Counted from the first letter of the stretch, positions 17,114 to 25,991 are shown. The stretch is 64,000 bases of DNA from CAVVFX01 sp963747535 (GCA_963747535.1 CAVVFX010000026.1:103359-167358); one strand, 5' to 3'. Numbers and translations are program-made. Notes: generated from the sequence alone by a model not told the origin.

Positions 17114-17371
17114 GCAAATGTCCAGACACGAAATCGCGCGTTTAACGGCGTTCGAGCGTTGGCTGTCCTGGAAGGAATCATGGAGGTGCCTGGTTGGGGC
17201 GTCCGGCTGGACCCCGTGCTGACCCCGGTCGGCCTGTTTTTTGAGCAGATCCGCTAACAGCCCGTCTTTGCCTCGGTTTCGGTGTCGTTGTTGGGACGCC
17301 ATGCCGGACTCGTCAATCGGCGTTCTTGGAAGACCTGTTGGTTACTGCGATACTGAGATGAGCGAGGTGGC

Positions 17372-17617
17372 ATGAGGACGGTCAGCGCACATTTCGACGG
17401 CAGGGTTATCGTTCCGGACGAACCTCTCGATCTTCCTCCGAACCAGGCTTTGATCGTGCAGATCGAGCGAGTGGGCGGCGAGGCTGTACCATCAGACGAA
17501 TCCGCATTGACGTGGATTGCTGCCAACGCCGTGGACAGCGAGGCGTTGCCCACCGATCTCGCGGACCGGCACGACCACTACCTCTACGGCCGTAGCCACA
17601 CGGACGAACGACAGTAG
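17372..17617 (+). CDS. Antitoxin-like protein (VapB/DUF104-like)
   Basis: An 81-residue protein beginning MRTVSAHFDGRVIVPDEPLDL, which is the pattern of short beta-rich antitoxins (DUF104/AbrB-like) that start with an xxVxAxFDGxVIVPDEP consensus, followed by an acidic tail. GAGG lies five bases before the ATG. Its TAG overlaps the GTG of the following PIN gene, so the two formed a toxin-antitoxin operon. The 258 bp before it, after the FtsK fragment, show no gene. Confidence 0.65.
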   Translation: MRTVSAHFDGRVIVPDEPLDLPPNQALIVQIERVGGEAVPSDESALTWIAANAVDSEALPTDLADRHDHYLYGRSHTDERQ

Positions 17618-18041
17618 TGGCCGCCTACTTCGCCGACACCGCCTTCTGGATTGCTGTATCCAGCAGACGGGATCAGTATCATTCCCAAGCTGTCGCCTGG
17701 CACCAGTCGGTCGTGCGAACTGCGAGCCGGATCGTGACGACCGAGGCCGGACTCTGGGAATGGCTCAATGCTCTCTCGGACGCCAGCACGCGGACAATCG
17801 CGGCGGAAGGCTATCATCGAGTTCACTCCGACAGGCGAATCGAAGTCGTACCGTTTCAGCCGAGCTCAGCGATGCCGCGATCGGACTATACCGGAACCGC
17901 GCCGACAAGAACTGGGGCCTAACGGATTGCCTCTCTTTCGTGGTCATGGAGCGGCGCACGTTGACAGAGGCGCTCACCACGGATCGCCATTTCGAGCAGG
18001 CTGGCTTCCAGGCGAACATGCTCGATCACCCCGGCGCTTGA
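17617..18041 (+). pseudogene. PIN-domain (VapC-like) toxin broken by a frameshift
   Basis: The frame from GTG 17617 encodes the first part of a PIN ribonuclease (YFADTAFWIAV with the first Asp, then VTTEAGLWEWLNAL with the conserved Glu). After about residue 83 the correct frame switches (near 17860) to one that reads LSDAAIGLYRNRADKNWGL and DCLSFVVM, with the remaining acidic residues, and TTDRHFEQAGF. The break corresponds to loss of one base in a short T run. The two halves together make a normal 140-residue toxin, so it is either a recent pseudogene or a sequencing error. Confidence 0.75.
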
Positions 18042-18071
18042 GAACGGCACAGCAGCTCACGCCGGCCAATT

Positions 18072-18188
18072 AGTTCGTCAATCTGGCCGATTCCGCCCAT
18101 CGTCATCTGCTGGTCGCGGGGGCCTACCGGCAGCGGCAAAAACGAGCGGCTCCACATGGCGATTGCCGGCCTCTTGACGACCAACACA
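18072..18188 (+). pseudogene. Decayed fragment 2 of a second FtsK-nuclease gene
   Basis: About 117 bp match 15344-15460 of the intact gene at about 85 percent by eye. It covers the Walker A region (GTCGCGGGGG and CGGCAGCGGCAAA blocks) but has an insertion that shifts the frame within the P-loop. It is in the same order and orientation as fragment 1 relative to the intact gene, with 960 bp of toxin-antitoxin genes between the two fragments. Confidence 0.8.
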
Positions 18189-18293
18189 GGATCAGTTCAG
18201 CCCCCACCCCCCCGCCCTTCCGATCCCAAGTTTTGAATACCGTCGACCGTTCGCGGAGCTCACGTCCAATTCGTCCTTTTAACGCAGGCACAT

Positions 18294-18640
18294 ACGCGCC
18301 GAGCCCGCTAAAAACCCTGCGCTCGCGTGCGAACATGAAAGCAGATGCGCCAGCGTGTGCCATCTGCCGGTCGCCCCTGCGTATGCGACCTTTTCAAATC
18401 GGGGAGTGCCATTTGCCGACAACCTTGCTTCTCTATACCACCTCGCCTGATGACCGCGCGGCGCCGCAAACACTTGCATTCCCGAAAATCGCAAAATCTG
18501 TCGCCCCCAACCTCTGGAAACCGCGCGCGAGGCGGCTTTGTGCATTGTGCATTTTTCTCGCGCCGCGTGCACAGTCCTGCACAAACCCTTCTCAACCACC
18601 GCTTAGGCAAAATTGGGTTCGTTCCGCAAACCGGTACTCC
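18294..18640. repeat. Long repeat family E, copy 1, ending in a family D motif
   Basis: Blocks of this region recur in the same order at 63405-63834: AAAAACCCTGC, GCCATCTGCCGGTCGCCC, TGCGACCTTTT, GGGGAGTGCCATTTG, GGCGGCTTTGTGCA and TGCACAAAC. A family D motif (AAATTGGGTTCGTTCCGCAAA) stands at the end, at 18608-18630. A 230-residue frame over the region has no domain and skewed composition, so I treat this as non-coding. The rest of 18189-18921 holds a second D motif at 18794-18820. Confidence 0.75.
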
Positions 18641-18793
18641 ATCCGCCCCATCCTTTGCATTCACCGAATCCCGCCGGCAATCAAAGCAGCGCGCCCTGCC
18701 ATTTTTCGCGCTCCGTGCACAAATCTGCCCAAAGCCCAAATCGGCCAGGTCGCCAGCTATCCCCATAACTCATACAAAGAAAAAGTACTTACT

Positions 18794-18820
18794 GCAAATT
18801 GGGTTCGTTCCGCAAAAACC
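18794..18820 (+). repeat. Family D motif, second copy
   Basis: GCAAATTGGGTTCGTTCCGC followed by A5. The stretch before it (CATAACTCATACAAAG..AGTACTTACTG) aligns with CATAACCATAACAAAT..CTACTTAG before the copy near 63809, so the shared unit is about 55 bp. Confidence 0.75.
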
Positions 18821-18921
18821 TCTATCAACGCTGTCCCGGCGCCTCCGCGAAGCGCGGTGAACCTTATCGCGGGTGAGCCCTGGCTTCTTCTCCTGCCCAA
18901 ATCCGCCAGGAGCACAACCCT

Positions 18922-19926
18922 ATGATCCTCGACGTAGCCCGCTTCACCGCCACCGAGCGACCCTACTGGCAGGAACTCGACCGCACCCTCCGCCGCCTCG
19001 ACGACGACGCCGGCGCCGGCATGTCCCTCGCTGAGGCCGAGCGCTTCCACTATCTCTATCAACGCAGTTCGGCCGACCTTTCGCGGCTGTCCACCTTCTC
19101 GGCCGATCCCGATCTGCGCGAATACCTCGAATCGCTGGTCGCCCGCGCCTATGCCGAGATTCACGAAACCCGCGAACGGCGTGGTCCTGAGTCTGATTAT
19201 GTTCGCCGCTTCAAAAAGTGGTTTCTCTCCACCTTTCCCCGCACCTTCCGCCAGCATATCCGTGCCTTCCAGCTATCGCTCGCGATCACCATCGCGGGCA
19301 CGGCATTCGGCGCCGCCGCGCTGCATTTCGACCCGGCGTCCAAGCCCGTCATGATGCCGTTCAGTCACTTGATGGAGAGCCCGGCTGAGCGTGTCGCGCG
19401 GGAAGAGAAAGCCAAAGAAGACCGCATGAGCGGCCACAAAGGCTCTTTCGCGTCGCAGTTGATGACCAACAACATCCGGGTCTCGCTGTTTGCCTTCGGT
19501 CTCGGTATTACCTGGGGTCTCGGGACAGTCATCGTTCTCTTCTATAACGGGGTGATCCTCGGCGCGGTGGGTGCCGACTACATTCAGGCCGGACAGACCA
19601 AATTCCTCTTCGGCTGGCTGATGCCCCACGGAGCAATCGAGATCCCGGCGATTCTCCTGGCCGGCCAGGCCGGCTTCATGCTCGCGAGCGCACTGATTGG
19701 CTGGGGCGACCGCACGCCTCGGCGCGAGCGCATGGGCGCTATTTCGAAGGACCTCCTTACCATCGTCGGTGGCGTGTCCATCATGCTGGTCTGGGCCGGG
19801 ATAGTCGAGTCGTTCTTCTCGCAATATCACGAACCCGTGCTGCCTTACGCTGTCAAGATCGCCTTTGGCAGCATCGAGTTGTTCGCACTCTTCTTCTTCC
19901 TCATGAGGGCGGGGGCGAGTGACTAG
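18922..19926 (+). CDS. SpoIIM-family integral membrane protein (DUF95-like)
   Basis: A 334-residue protein. A soluble helical N-terminus of about 110 residues is followed by five or so membrane helices (first at about 118-138, then 190-215, 220-245, 255-275, 290-330). The central SLFAFGLGITWGLGTVIVLFYNGVILG stretch is the core of the SpoIIM/DUF95 family, named for the sporulation protein but widespread in non-sporulating bacteria, where it is almost always next to an RDD gene, as here. The next gene begins inside its last codons. The pair probably acts with an ATPase of the MoxR type encoded elsewhere; this is inferred from common neighbourhoods. Confidence 0.88.
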   Translation: MILDVARFTATERPYWQELDRTLRRLDDDAGAGMSLAEAERFHYLYQRSSADLSRLSTFSADPDLREYLESLVARAYAEIHETRERRGPESDYVRRFKKWFLSTFPRTFRQHIRAFQLSLAITIAGTAFGAAALHFDPASKPVMMPFSHLMESPAERVAREEKAKEDRMSGHKGSFASQLMTNNIRVSLFAFGLGITWGLGTVIVLFYNGVILGAVGADYIQAGQTKFLFGWLMPHGAIEIPAILLAGQAGFMLASALIGWGDRTPRRERMGAISKDLLTIVGGVSIMLVWAGIVESFFSQYHEPVLPYAVKIAFGSIELFALFFFLMRAGASD

Positions 19927-20716
19927 AATCGCGCAGCGTCGCCTCGTCATTCGCACTCCGGAAGGGGTCGAATTCTCGCTTGCACTCGCCGGACCGATGA
20001 CCCGCTTCCTCGCGTGGACCATCGATGCGGTCGCGATTGGCGCTACTTCCGACATGATCGGTAAGCTCCTGACCCTCCTCGCGTTCATCAGCCCGGACCT
20101 TGCCCTGGCTACCTCGACCCTGTCATTCTTTATACTTTCCATCGGCTACGGGATCGGGCTCGAATGGCTGTGGCGCGGGCAAACCCTCGGCAAGCGAGTG
20201 TTGGGATTGCGTGTGATGGACGCGCGCGGGCTCAAACTGCACGTCAGCCAGATCGTCATCCGCAATGTGCTTCGCGCTGTTGACGCCTTGCCGCTCCTGT
20301 ACATGGTGGGCGGGATCGCGTGTGCCGTGAACCGCCATTCGCAGCGCCTCGGAGACATCGCGGCCAACACGGTGGTGGTCCGCAGGCAGCCGCTCGCCAT
20401 CCCCGACACCAGCGCCCTCCTTGGTGAACGCTACAACTCACTGCTCGAGTATCCGAACCTCGCGACCCGTCTGCGCCATCGCGCCAAACCCGAACTGGTC
20501 GAAATTGCCCTGCAGGCTCTCAGCCGCCGCGACACCCTCGATCCTGCCGCGCGTCTCCGCCTCTTCGACGAACTGGCCGCGCACTTCCGCGCCCTCGTCG
20601 AATTCCCCGAGGAAGCGACTCTGCAGATTACTTCGGAGCAGTACATCCGCAACTGCATCGAGATCATATTGAAGCCTGCCGTGAGGTCGGTGGTGGTCCA
20701 CCCGGCGATGCCATAA
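19919..20716 (+). CDS. RDD-family membrane protein
   Basis: A 265-residue protein. The N-terminal half (residues about 25-150) is the RDD domain with three membrane helices: RFLAWTIDAVAIG, the YGIGLEWLWRGQTLGKRVLGLRVMDARG segment with its conserved GQTxGKxxxGLRV motif, and HSQRLGDIAANTVVV near the end. The C-terminal 110 residues are soluble and helical. The GTG at 19919 overlaps the upstream TAG (8 bp overlap), which makes a two-gene operon with the SpoIIM protein. The function of RDD proteins is mostly unknown; ion or drug transport has been proposed for some. Confidence 0.88.
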   Translation: MTRIAQRRLVIRTPEGVEFSLALAGPMTRFLAWTIDAVAIGATSDMIGKLLTLLAFISPDLALATSTLSFFILSIGYGIGLEWLWRGQTLGKRVLGLRVMDARGLKLHVSQIVIRNVLRAVDALPLLYMVGGIACAVNRHSQRLGDIAANTVVVRRQPLAIPDTSALLGERYNSLLEYPNLATRLRHRAKPELVEIALQALSRRDTLDPAARLRLFDELAAHFRALVEFPEEATLQITSEQYIRNCIEIILKPAVRSVVVHPAMP

Positions 20717-20845
20717 CTATCGTATGCAGCTTGTTCTGCCTGACATCAAGGGGCCCCGAAACCGCGGGAGCGGATCCAACGAGCTATCGGCGCCGTAAGG
20801 GGGGTGTCCCGGCGGCCTCACACAAGGGTCAGCCATTATAGGAGT

Positions 20846-21982
20846 GTGAATGTTTCGCAAGGCCGGGTTGCCGCGTACAACGTACTGACAGGTGTCGAGC
20901 GTGGGGCTTTTTCTTCGGACTTGCTGGCGCGGGAGACGGCGACCCTCGAGTCGCGCGATGCCGGACTGGCTGAGGAGATTGCGCTCGGGGTGCTGCGTTG
21001 GCGCGGCGCGATCGACTGGATGATTCAGAAGCTTTCCGGGCGCTCCGTGCAGAAGCTCGACCGCGAGGTGCTGGCAGCCTTGCGCATGGGCGTTTACCAG
21101 TTGCGATGGCTTGACCGCATCCCGGCACATGCGGCAATCAATGAGAGCGTCGAGCTGATTAAGAAAGCACGGAAACGGTCGGCTGCCGGGTTTGCCAATG
21201 CCGTGCTGCGGAAAGTTACACGGGAGCCGGTGGAGTGGCCTGATGAGGCTACCCGGTTATCCTGTCCTCAGTGGTTGTTGGATCGGTGGTCCCGGCGGTA
21301 TGGGGCGGAGGCTGCGCGCGGGATTGCGGAGGCTGCGTTGCTGCGTCCGGAGCGGTTTGTGCGGGTGCGTCCGGGACGCGATGTGCCAGATGGATTGTCA
21401 GCTACCGAGGTTCCGGGAGCTTATGTTGGGCAGGCGGATGAGTTGCCGGCCCAGGATATTTCGGCGCAGACGATTGTTCCTTTGCTCGAACTTCAGCCCG
21501 GGCAGACTTTTTTGGATGTCTGTTCAGCGCCGGGGAATAAGACGGCGCAGGCTTTGGAGACTGCGGTCCACGGGATCGCCTGCGACGTTTCGCCCGCGCG
21601 GCTGCAACTGGTGCGGCGGGTCGGGATCCCGCTGGTGACGCTGGATGCGACCCAGCCATTGCCGTTTGGGCGCAAGTTCGACCGGATTCTGGTGGACACT
21701 CCGTGCTCCGGGACTGGAACTCTGGGACGCAACCCGGATATCAAATGGAAGCTGCAGCAGGACGATATTGCCGATCTGCAGCAGCGGCAGGTGGCGATCC
21801 TGCGAAATGCCCTGGCGCTGCTCGCTCCGGGCGGAAGGCTGGTTTATTCCACGTGCTCGCTCGAAACTGAAGAGAATGAGGCGGTTCCGGAGATCGCCGG
21901 AATTGAAAGCGTCCGTCATACAGTACAGCGGATTCCCGGTAGAGATCGCGGTGACGGTTTTTTTGCCGCCGTGATAACCTAA
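20846..21982 (+). CDS. rsmB: 16S rRNA (cytosine-967 C5)-methyltransferase RsmB
   Basis: A SAM-dependent methyltransferase that modifies C967 of 16S rRNA. The N-terminal NusB-like RNA-binding domain (about residues 1-130; GRVAAYNVL, RWLDRIPAHAAINESVELIKKA) is followed by the Rossmann domain with motif I DVCSAPGNKT, the DTPCSGTGTLGRNPDIKW motif, and the catalytic YSTCSLETEENE motif. I chose GTG 20846 because it gives the family's usual N-terminus, although GGAG lies only one base before it; GTG 20804 would add 14 residues. It appears to lead an operon with rpe, bamD and a response regulator. Confidence 0.92.
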   Translation: MNVSQGRVAAYNVLTGVERGAFSSDLLARETATLESRDAGLAEEIALGVLRWRGAIDWMIQKLSGRSVQKLDREVLAALRMGVYQLRWLDRIPAHAAINESVELIKKARKRSAAGFANAVLRKVTREPVEWPDEATRLSCPQWLLDRWSRRYGAEAARGIAEAALLRPERFVRVRPGRDVPDGLSATEVPGAYVGQADELPAQDISAQTIVPLLELQPGQTFLDVCSAPGNKTAQALETAVHGIACDVSPARLQLVRRVGIPLVTLDATQPLPFGRKFDRILVDTPCSGTGTLGRNPDIKWKLQQDDIADLQQRQVAILRNALALLAPGGRLVYSTCSLETEENEAVPEIAGIESVRHTVQRIPGRDRGDGFFAAVIT

Positions 21983-22005
21983 GAGATTACGTAGTTTCCA
22001 TCCAG

Positions 22006-22680
22006 ATGGCTCTGATTGTACCTTCCATTCTTTCTGCCGATTTCGCCCGTCTGGCCGACGAAATCCATCGGGTCGAACAGGGTGGCGCCACCATGATTCA
22101 CATCGATATCATGGACGGCCACTTCGTCCCGAATCTCACGATGGGTCCGCCTCTGGTGAGTTCGATTCGCAAAGTCACGAAGGCGAAGTTCGACGTCCAT
22201 CTGATGATTGAGGATCCGGATCGTTATGCGGCCGATTTTATCGAGGCCGGGGCCAATCATGTCTCGGTGCACCAGGAAGCGTGCGTGCATCTGGATCGGA
22301 CGCTGCGGCATATCCGCAGTCATGGGGCGGGGCCCGGGGTGGTGCTGAATCCGGCGACTCCGATCCACACACTGGAAGACGTACTGGATCTGGTGGATCA
22401 CGTGCTGATTATGAGCGTGAACCCGGGATTTGGCGGGCAGGAGTTTATCCCTCGCTCGCTCGACAAGATCCGGCAGTTGCGCCGGTGGCGGGCGGAACGG
22501 CGGTTAAATTTCGCGATTGAGATCGATGGCGGTGTTTCGCGCGATAATGTTGCGGAGATCGTCAAAGCAGGTTGCGACTGGCTGGTAGCGGGGTCCTCGG
22601 TATTTCATAGTGCCGATCCGGCTGCAACCGTGAAGGAAATGCAACAGATCGCCGAACAGGCGGTCCTGGTTAAAGTGTAA
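22006..22680 (+). CDS. rpe: Ribulose-phosphate 3-epimerase
   Basis: A 224-residue TIM-barrel enzyme that interconverts D-ribulose 5-phosphate and D-xylulose 5-phosphate in the pentose phosphate pathway. The start ALIVPSILSADFARL, the metal-binding IHIDIMDGHFVPN segment, VHLMIEDP and MSVNPGFGGQ are all family signatures, and the acidic EIDGGVSRDN near the end supplies the second catalytic Asp. The length equals that of E. coli Rpe. It lies 23 bp after rsmB and 49 bp before bamD. Confidence 0.96.
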   Translation: MALIVPSILSADFARLADEIHRVEQGGATMIHIDIMDGHFVPNLTMGPPLVSSIRKVTKAKFDVHLMIEDPDRYAADFIEAGANHVSVHQEACVHLDRTLRHIRSHGAGPGVVLNPATPIHTLEDVLDLVDHVLIMSVNPGFGGQEFIPRSLDKIRQLRRWRAERRLNFAIEIDGGVSRDNVAEIVKAGCDWLVAGSSVFHSADPAATVKEMQQIAEQAVLVKV

Positions 22681-22729
22681 CGGCGGCGCGGTCTGTCGGG
22701 ATGGCAGGCTGACTGCCCAAGGGTGGCAA

Positions 22730-24178
22730 ATGGTCTTTTATTATAAACGTCTTAACGTACTCGGTTGTGTCGCGGCTTTGCTGGTGATGGCGGGGCTGCT
22801 TTCTTCCTGCGGGTTCCACCGCAAGAAATACGATAACCCGATCACTAAGGATACGCAGCAGCCCGACAAGGTGCTGTTCGACCGGGCGATCAACGACATC
22901 GAACATGGCCGCTATGAAGTTGCGCGGCTGACGCTCAACACCATGATCAACACCTACGACACCAGCGAGTACCTGGCAAAGGCGAAACTGGCGGTTGCCG
23001 ACAGTTGGTACCGGGAGGGCGGCACGCACGGTCTGGCGCAGGCCGAAGCCGAGTACAAGGACTTTATCCTGTTCTATCCGCAGATGGAGGAGTCGGCTGA
23101 ATCGCAGTGGAAGGTCTGCCAGATTCACTACAAGCAGATGGAGAAGGCCGATCGCGATCCCTCGCAGGCGCAACGCGCGGAGGAGGAATGCCGCCAGGTG
23201 ATGGTGCAGTTCCCCAACAGCAAGTACGTAGCGCAGGCCAAGCAGATGCTGCGCAACGTACAGGAAGTGCTGGCCGAAAAGGAGTTTCTCGCCGGGACCT
23301 TCTACTGGAGCCGGCAGGCATTTCCAGCGGCTTCCGCCCGGCTCTCTTATGTGGCTGAACAGTATCCGCTCTTCAGCCAGGCTGACGAAGCGCTCTGGGA
23401 ACTGGCGGATTCTTACAACCGGTTGGGCGATCGCTGGGAGGATAAGTCCGCACAGGCGTACTCGAAAATCGTGAAGGACTACCCGTTGAGCATTCATGCC
23501 GATGCCGCCAAGGAGAAACTGGAGGCGATGAAGCGTCCGGTGCCGGCGGTCGATCCGGAGGCGATGGCCCGTGAGAAGTACAACGAAGAGCACATTACCA
23601 AGGCTTCCAAGCTCAGCCTGCTGACGCTCCCGGCTAAGAATCTGATGAACCACAGTCCGGATGTGAATGCGGCGGCAAAGATGGGCGACCCGTCCATGGA
23701 GACGAAGCGTCCGCCGACGCCGATCAGCGTGCCGGCTCCCGTAGGCGGAGCTCCGGGAACTTCAGGCGGCGAGGTTACGGTTGCCACCACCACCAATAGC
23801 GACATCGATAACAAGCCCGATGCCCGCGCGGGTGGCGCGCCCGTGACGGGAGCCACTCCGGGGGGAACGCCGACTTCGGCTACGCCGGCCGCGGGGACTC
23901 CAGGCTCGTCCGATGTGGTGGGCGGTAAGGCGCCTGCCAGCAGTACCCCGACCGCGGCAAAGGCGGCGCCTCTGCCGACCAACTACCAGACACTGAATCT
24001 GAAGCAAAAGCAAAAGAAGCCCAAGAAGACCAAGCAGCCGAAGAACGCGGTGAATTCGCCGGTATCGGTTCCGGGAGTGGCGGGCGCAACTCCTGCGGGC
24101 ACGACCGGCGCTGCACCGGCTGCGGCTCCAACGGCGGGCACGCCGGCCGCGACCGAGACCGCCGCGCCGCCGAAATGA
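22730..24178 (+). CDS. bamD: BamD-type outer-membrane assembly lipoprotein with long low-complexity tail
   Basis: A 482-residue lipoprotein. The signal peptide ends in a lipobox (LLSSC, Cys27), followed by TPR-like repeats over about residues 45-260 (LFDRAINDIEHGRYEVARLTL, then SEYLAKAKLAVADSWY and others), as in BamD/YfiO. BamD is normally 240-260 residues; here about 180 residues of Ala/Pro/Thr/Gly-rich sequence and a short lysine-rich block (QKQKKPKKTKQPKN) are added at the C-terminus. It works with BamA in inserting outer-membrane proteins. An AAGGG site precedes the ATG. Its TGA overlaps the ATG of the following response regulator. Confidence 0.88.
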   Translation: MVFYYKRLNVLGCVAALLVMAGLLSSCGFHRKKYDNPITKDTQQPDKVLFDRAINDIEHGRYEVARLTLNTMINTYDTSEYLAKAKLAVADSWYREGGTHGLAQAEAEYKDFILFYPQMEESAESQWKVCQIHYKQMEKADRDPSQAQRAEEECRQVMVQFPNSKYVAQAKQMLRNVQEVLAEKEFLAGTFYWSRQAFPAASARLSYVAEQYPLFSQADEALWELADSYNRLGDRWEDKSAQAYSKIVKDYPLSIHADAAKEKLEAMKRPVPAVDPEAMAREKYNEEHITKASKLSLLTLPAKNLMNHSPDVNAAAKMGDPSMETKRPPTPISVPAPVGGAPGTSGGEVTVATTTNSDIDNKPDARAGGAPVTGATPGGTPTSATPAAGTPGSSDVVGGKAPASSTPTAAKAAPLPTNYQTLNLKQKQKKPKKTKQPKNAVNSPVSVPGVAGATPAGTTGAAPAAAPTAGTPAATETAAPPK

Positions 24179-24726
24179 GCCGCATCCTTCTCGCTGACGA
24201 CAGTCCACACGCGCAGCGCATGGGCGAACGTATCCTTCGCACCGAAGGTTATGAGGTCATCACAGTCAGCGACGGGCAGACGGCGATGCTGCGTCTGAAA
24301 GATTCGCTACCCGACCTGGTGATCGCCGACGTCTCGATGCCGTTCGTTACTGGCTACGAAGTGTGCGAGTACGTCAAGTCGAGCGGTGACCATCCCAAGA
24401 CGGCCGTCGTGCTCACCGTCGGCGCGGTCGAACCGCTCGACGTGCAGCGGTCGGAATCGGTCCGCGCGGACGGCATTCTGAAGAAACCGTTCGAAGCCAC
24501 CTTGCTGCTCGAAGCTGTTGAGCGCCTGGCGGGCAAACCGAAGGCTACTTCGGCATCGGCAGCTCTCGACGAGTCTCGAAATCCTTTTCTTATGCTGAAT
24601 CGCAGCGACGTTCGGGATCAGGTCCGGGCGGCCGTAACCGTGGCGCTGGATTCGACTTTCAACTCGATTGTCGAGCAGATTACGGAAAATGTTCTAGCGG
24701 GGCTGTCGGCTAAAAAGGCAAAATAG
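24175..24726 (+). CDS. Single-domain response regulator with short helical C-terminus
   Basis: A 183-residue receiver protein: acidic pocket ADD near the start (residues about 7-9), phospho-acceptor Asp52 in VIADVSMPF, conserved Thr in VLTVGA, and Lys in KKPF. After residue 125 there is a short helical region (residues about 140-180) that does not look like a DNA-binding domain. The ATG overlaps the bamD stop. It may signal by protein contact, as other stand-alone receivers do, but no kinase is next to it. Confidence 0.88.
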   Translation: MSRILLADDSPHAQRMGERILRTEGYEVITVSDGQTAMLRLKDSLPDLVIADVSMPFVTGYEVCEYVKSSGDHPKTAVVLTVGAVEPLDVQRSESVRADGILKKPFEATLLLEAVERLAGKPKATSASAALDESRNPFLMLNRSDVRDQVRAAVTVALDSTFNSIVEQITENVLAGLSAKKAK

Positions 24727-24727
24727 T

Positions 24728-24800
24728 ACCCGGAGGACTGCTGCGCAGCCGACCCAGAGCGTGCCCCGGACCACAAAGAACGATGCTCTACCCTCCGGCT
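24728..24800 (-). repeat. Dispersed repeat family A, copy 4 (inverted)
   Basis: It carries GCTGCGCAGC, GACCCAGAGCGTGCCCCGGACCA and CAAAGAACGATG, the reverse complement of the blocks at 11300-11360 (CGTTTTTTGTGGTCCGGGGC, then CTCTGGGTCGGCTGCGAAGCAGCC). It fills the gap before the YajQ gene. Confidence 0.75.
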
Positions 24801-24819
24801 TCGTGTTGAAATGTAGTTT

Positions 24820-25320
24820 ATGCCAGATAACAGTTTCGACGTGGTGTCTTTGGTTGAGATGCCGGAAGTGGTGAATGCCATTCAGCAGGCCCTGAAGGAA
24901 GTCACGACTCGTTATGACCTGAAGGACAGCCACTCGACCATCGAGCTGAATGAAAAAGATAAGAAGATCATGCTAGCCAGCAAGGACGAGTTCAAGCTGA
25001 AAGCGGTCATCGAGATCCTGAGCCAGAAACTGGTCAAACGTAAGGTTCCGCTGAAGGCGTTGACGTACGGTCCTATCATCCCGGCCGCGGGTTCGACCGT
25101 TAAGCAGGAGGCGACCCTGCAGTCGGGAATTCCCATCGAGAAGGCGCGCGAAGTAGTGAAACTGCTGAAGGACAGTAAACTGAAGGTGCAGTCGGCGATT
25201 CAGGGCGACCTGGTGCGGGTCAGCGGAAAAGATCGCGATACCTTGCAGCAGGCGATCGCGCTGGTGAAGGGTCACGACTTCGGGATCGACATCCAGTTCA
25301 CCAATTACCGGACGAATTAG
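24820..25320 (+). CDS. yajQ: YajQ-family cyclic-di-GMP-binding protein
   Basis: A 166-residue protein with the usual YajQ length (about 163) and sequence: SFDVVSLVEMPEVVNAIQQA, RYDLKDS, ILSQKLVKRKVPLKAL and the QFTNYR end. YajQ proteins bind cyclic-di-GMP and in some bacteria act as transcriptional co-regulators. ATG 24820 has no strong ribosome site; it is the only in-frame start that yields the family N-terminus. It is followed at 25359 by a hydrolase and selB, which suggests one transcription unit. Confidence 0.95.
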   Translation: MPDNSFDVVSLVEMPEVVNAIQQALKEVTTRYDLKDSHSTIELNEKDKKIMLASKDEFKLKAVIEILSQKLVKRKVPLKALTYGPIIPAAGSTVKQEATLQSGIPIEKAREVVKLLKDSKLKVQSAIQGDLVRVSGKDRDTLQQAIALVKGHDFGIDIQFTNYRTN

Positions 25321-25358
25321 AAAAAGTTGTCAGTTGTCAGTAAAGCTTGCGCTGCGCC

Positions 25359-25991
25359 ATGGCTCGGAAAATTGAGACCCATTTTATTGCCGGGCCCGCC
25401 GGACGCCTGGAATCGTTGCTCGAGGAGCCGGAGCATGTCGAACCGCGGTTTGCGGCGCTGGTGTGTCATCCACATCCCTTGTACGGCGGAACGATGCACA
25501 ACAAGGTGGTCTACCGGATGGCTCGCGGTCTCAGGAAAACCGGGGCGGTGGTGCTGCGTTTCAACTTCCGCGGAGTCAACCTCAGTGAAGGCGAGCACGC
25601 GCACGGCGTCGGAGAAGTGGACGACGCGCGGGCGGCGTTGGATTTTCTGCGAAGCGGGTATCCGGATCTTCCCTATATGCTGGCCGGTTTTTCATTTGGT
25701 TCCCGCGTGGCGCTGCGGCTGGGCTGTTCGCTGATCCCGTCTCCACAACGCGTTTTGGCGGCTGGCTTTCCTACCAGGCGTGAGGATAACCGTTATCTCG
25801 CGCAGTGCGGCGTGAACAAGGTGTTCATCCAAAGCACCCACGACGAGCATGGTCCAAGAGAGGAATTGGAAGCGGTGTATCCGGCATTCGCCGAGCCGAA
25901 AGAGATTCACTGGGTCGAGGCGAACGATCACTTTTTCGCCGGCGCGCTCGACCGGTTCGAACTCGCGGTCCAGACCTACGGCGGACTGTGA
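25359..25991 (+). CDS. Alpha/beta hydrolase (COG2945-type)
   Basis: A 210-residue alpha/beta hydrolase of the small COG2945/CinY-like group (usually 200-215 residues). The HPHPLYGGTMHNKVV motif near residue 35, FNFRGVNLSEG, and the nucleophile elbow GFSFGS (about 113-118) are diagnostic; the catalytic Asp and His lie in FIQSTHDEHGP and ANDHFFAG. I chose ATG 25359 over 25347 because the family begins near this point. Its TGA overlaps the GTG of selB. Substrate unknown. Confidence 0.88.
   Translation: MARKIETHFIAGPAGRLESLLEEPEHVEPRFAALVCHPHPLYGGTMHNKVVYRMARGLRKTGAVVLRFNFRGVNLSEGEHAHGVGEVDDARAALDFLRSGYPDLPYMLAGFSFGSRVALRLGCSLIPSPQRVLAAGFPTRREDNRYLAQCGVNKVFIQSTHDEHGPREELEAVYPAFAEPKEIHWVEANDHFFAGALDRFELAVQTYGGL

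Noticed and set aside
18233..18925. A 230-residue ORF
   Set aside because: It lies over repeat E and two D motifs, has no domain and an odd composition, and has no ribosome site.
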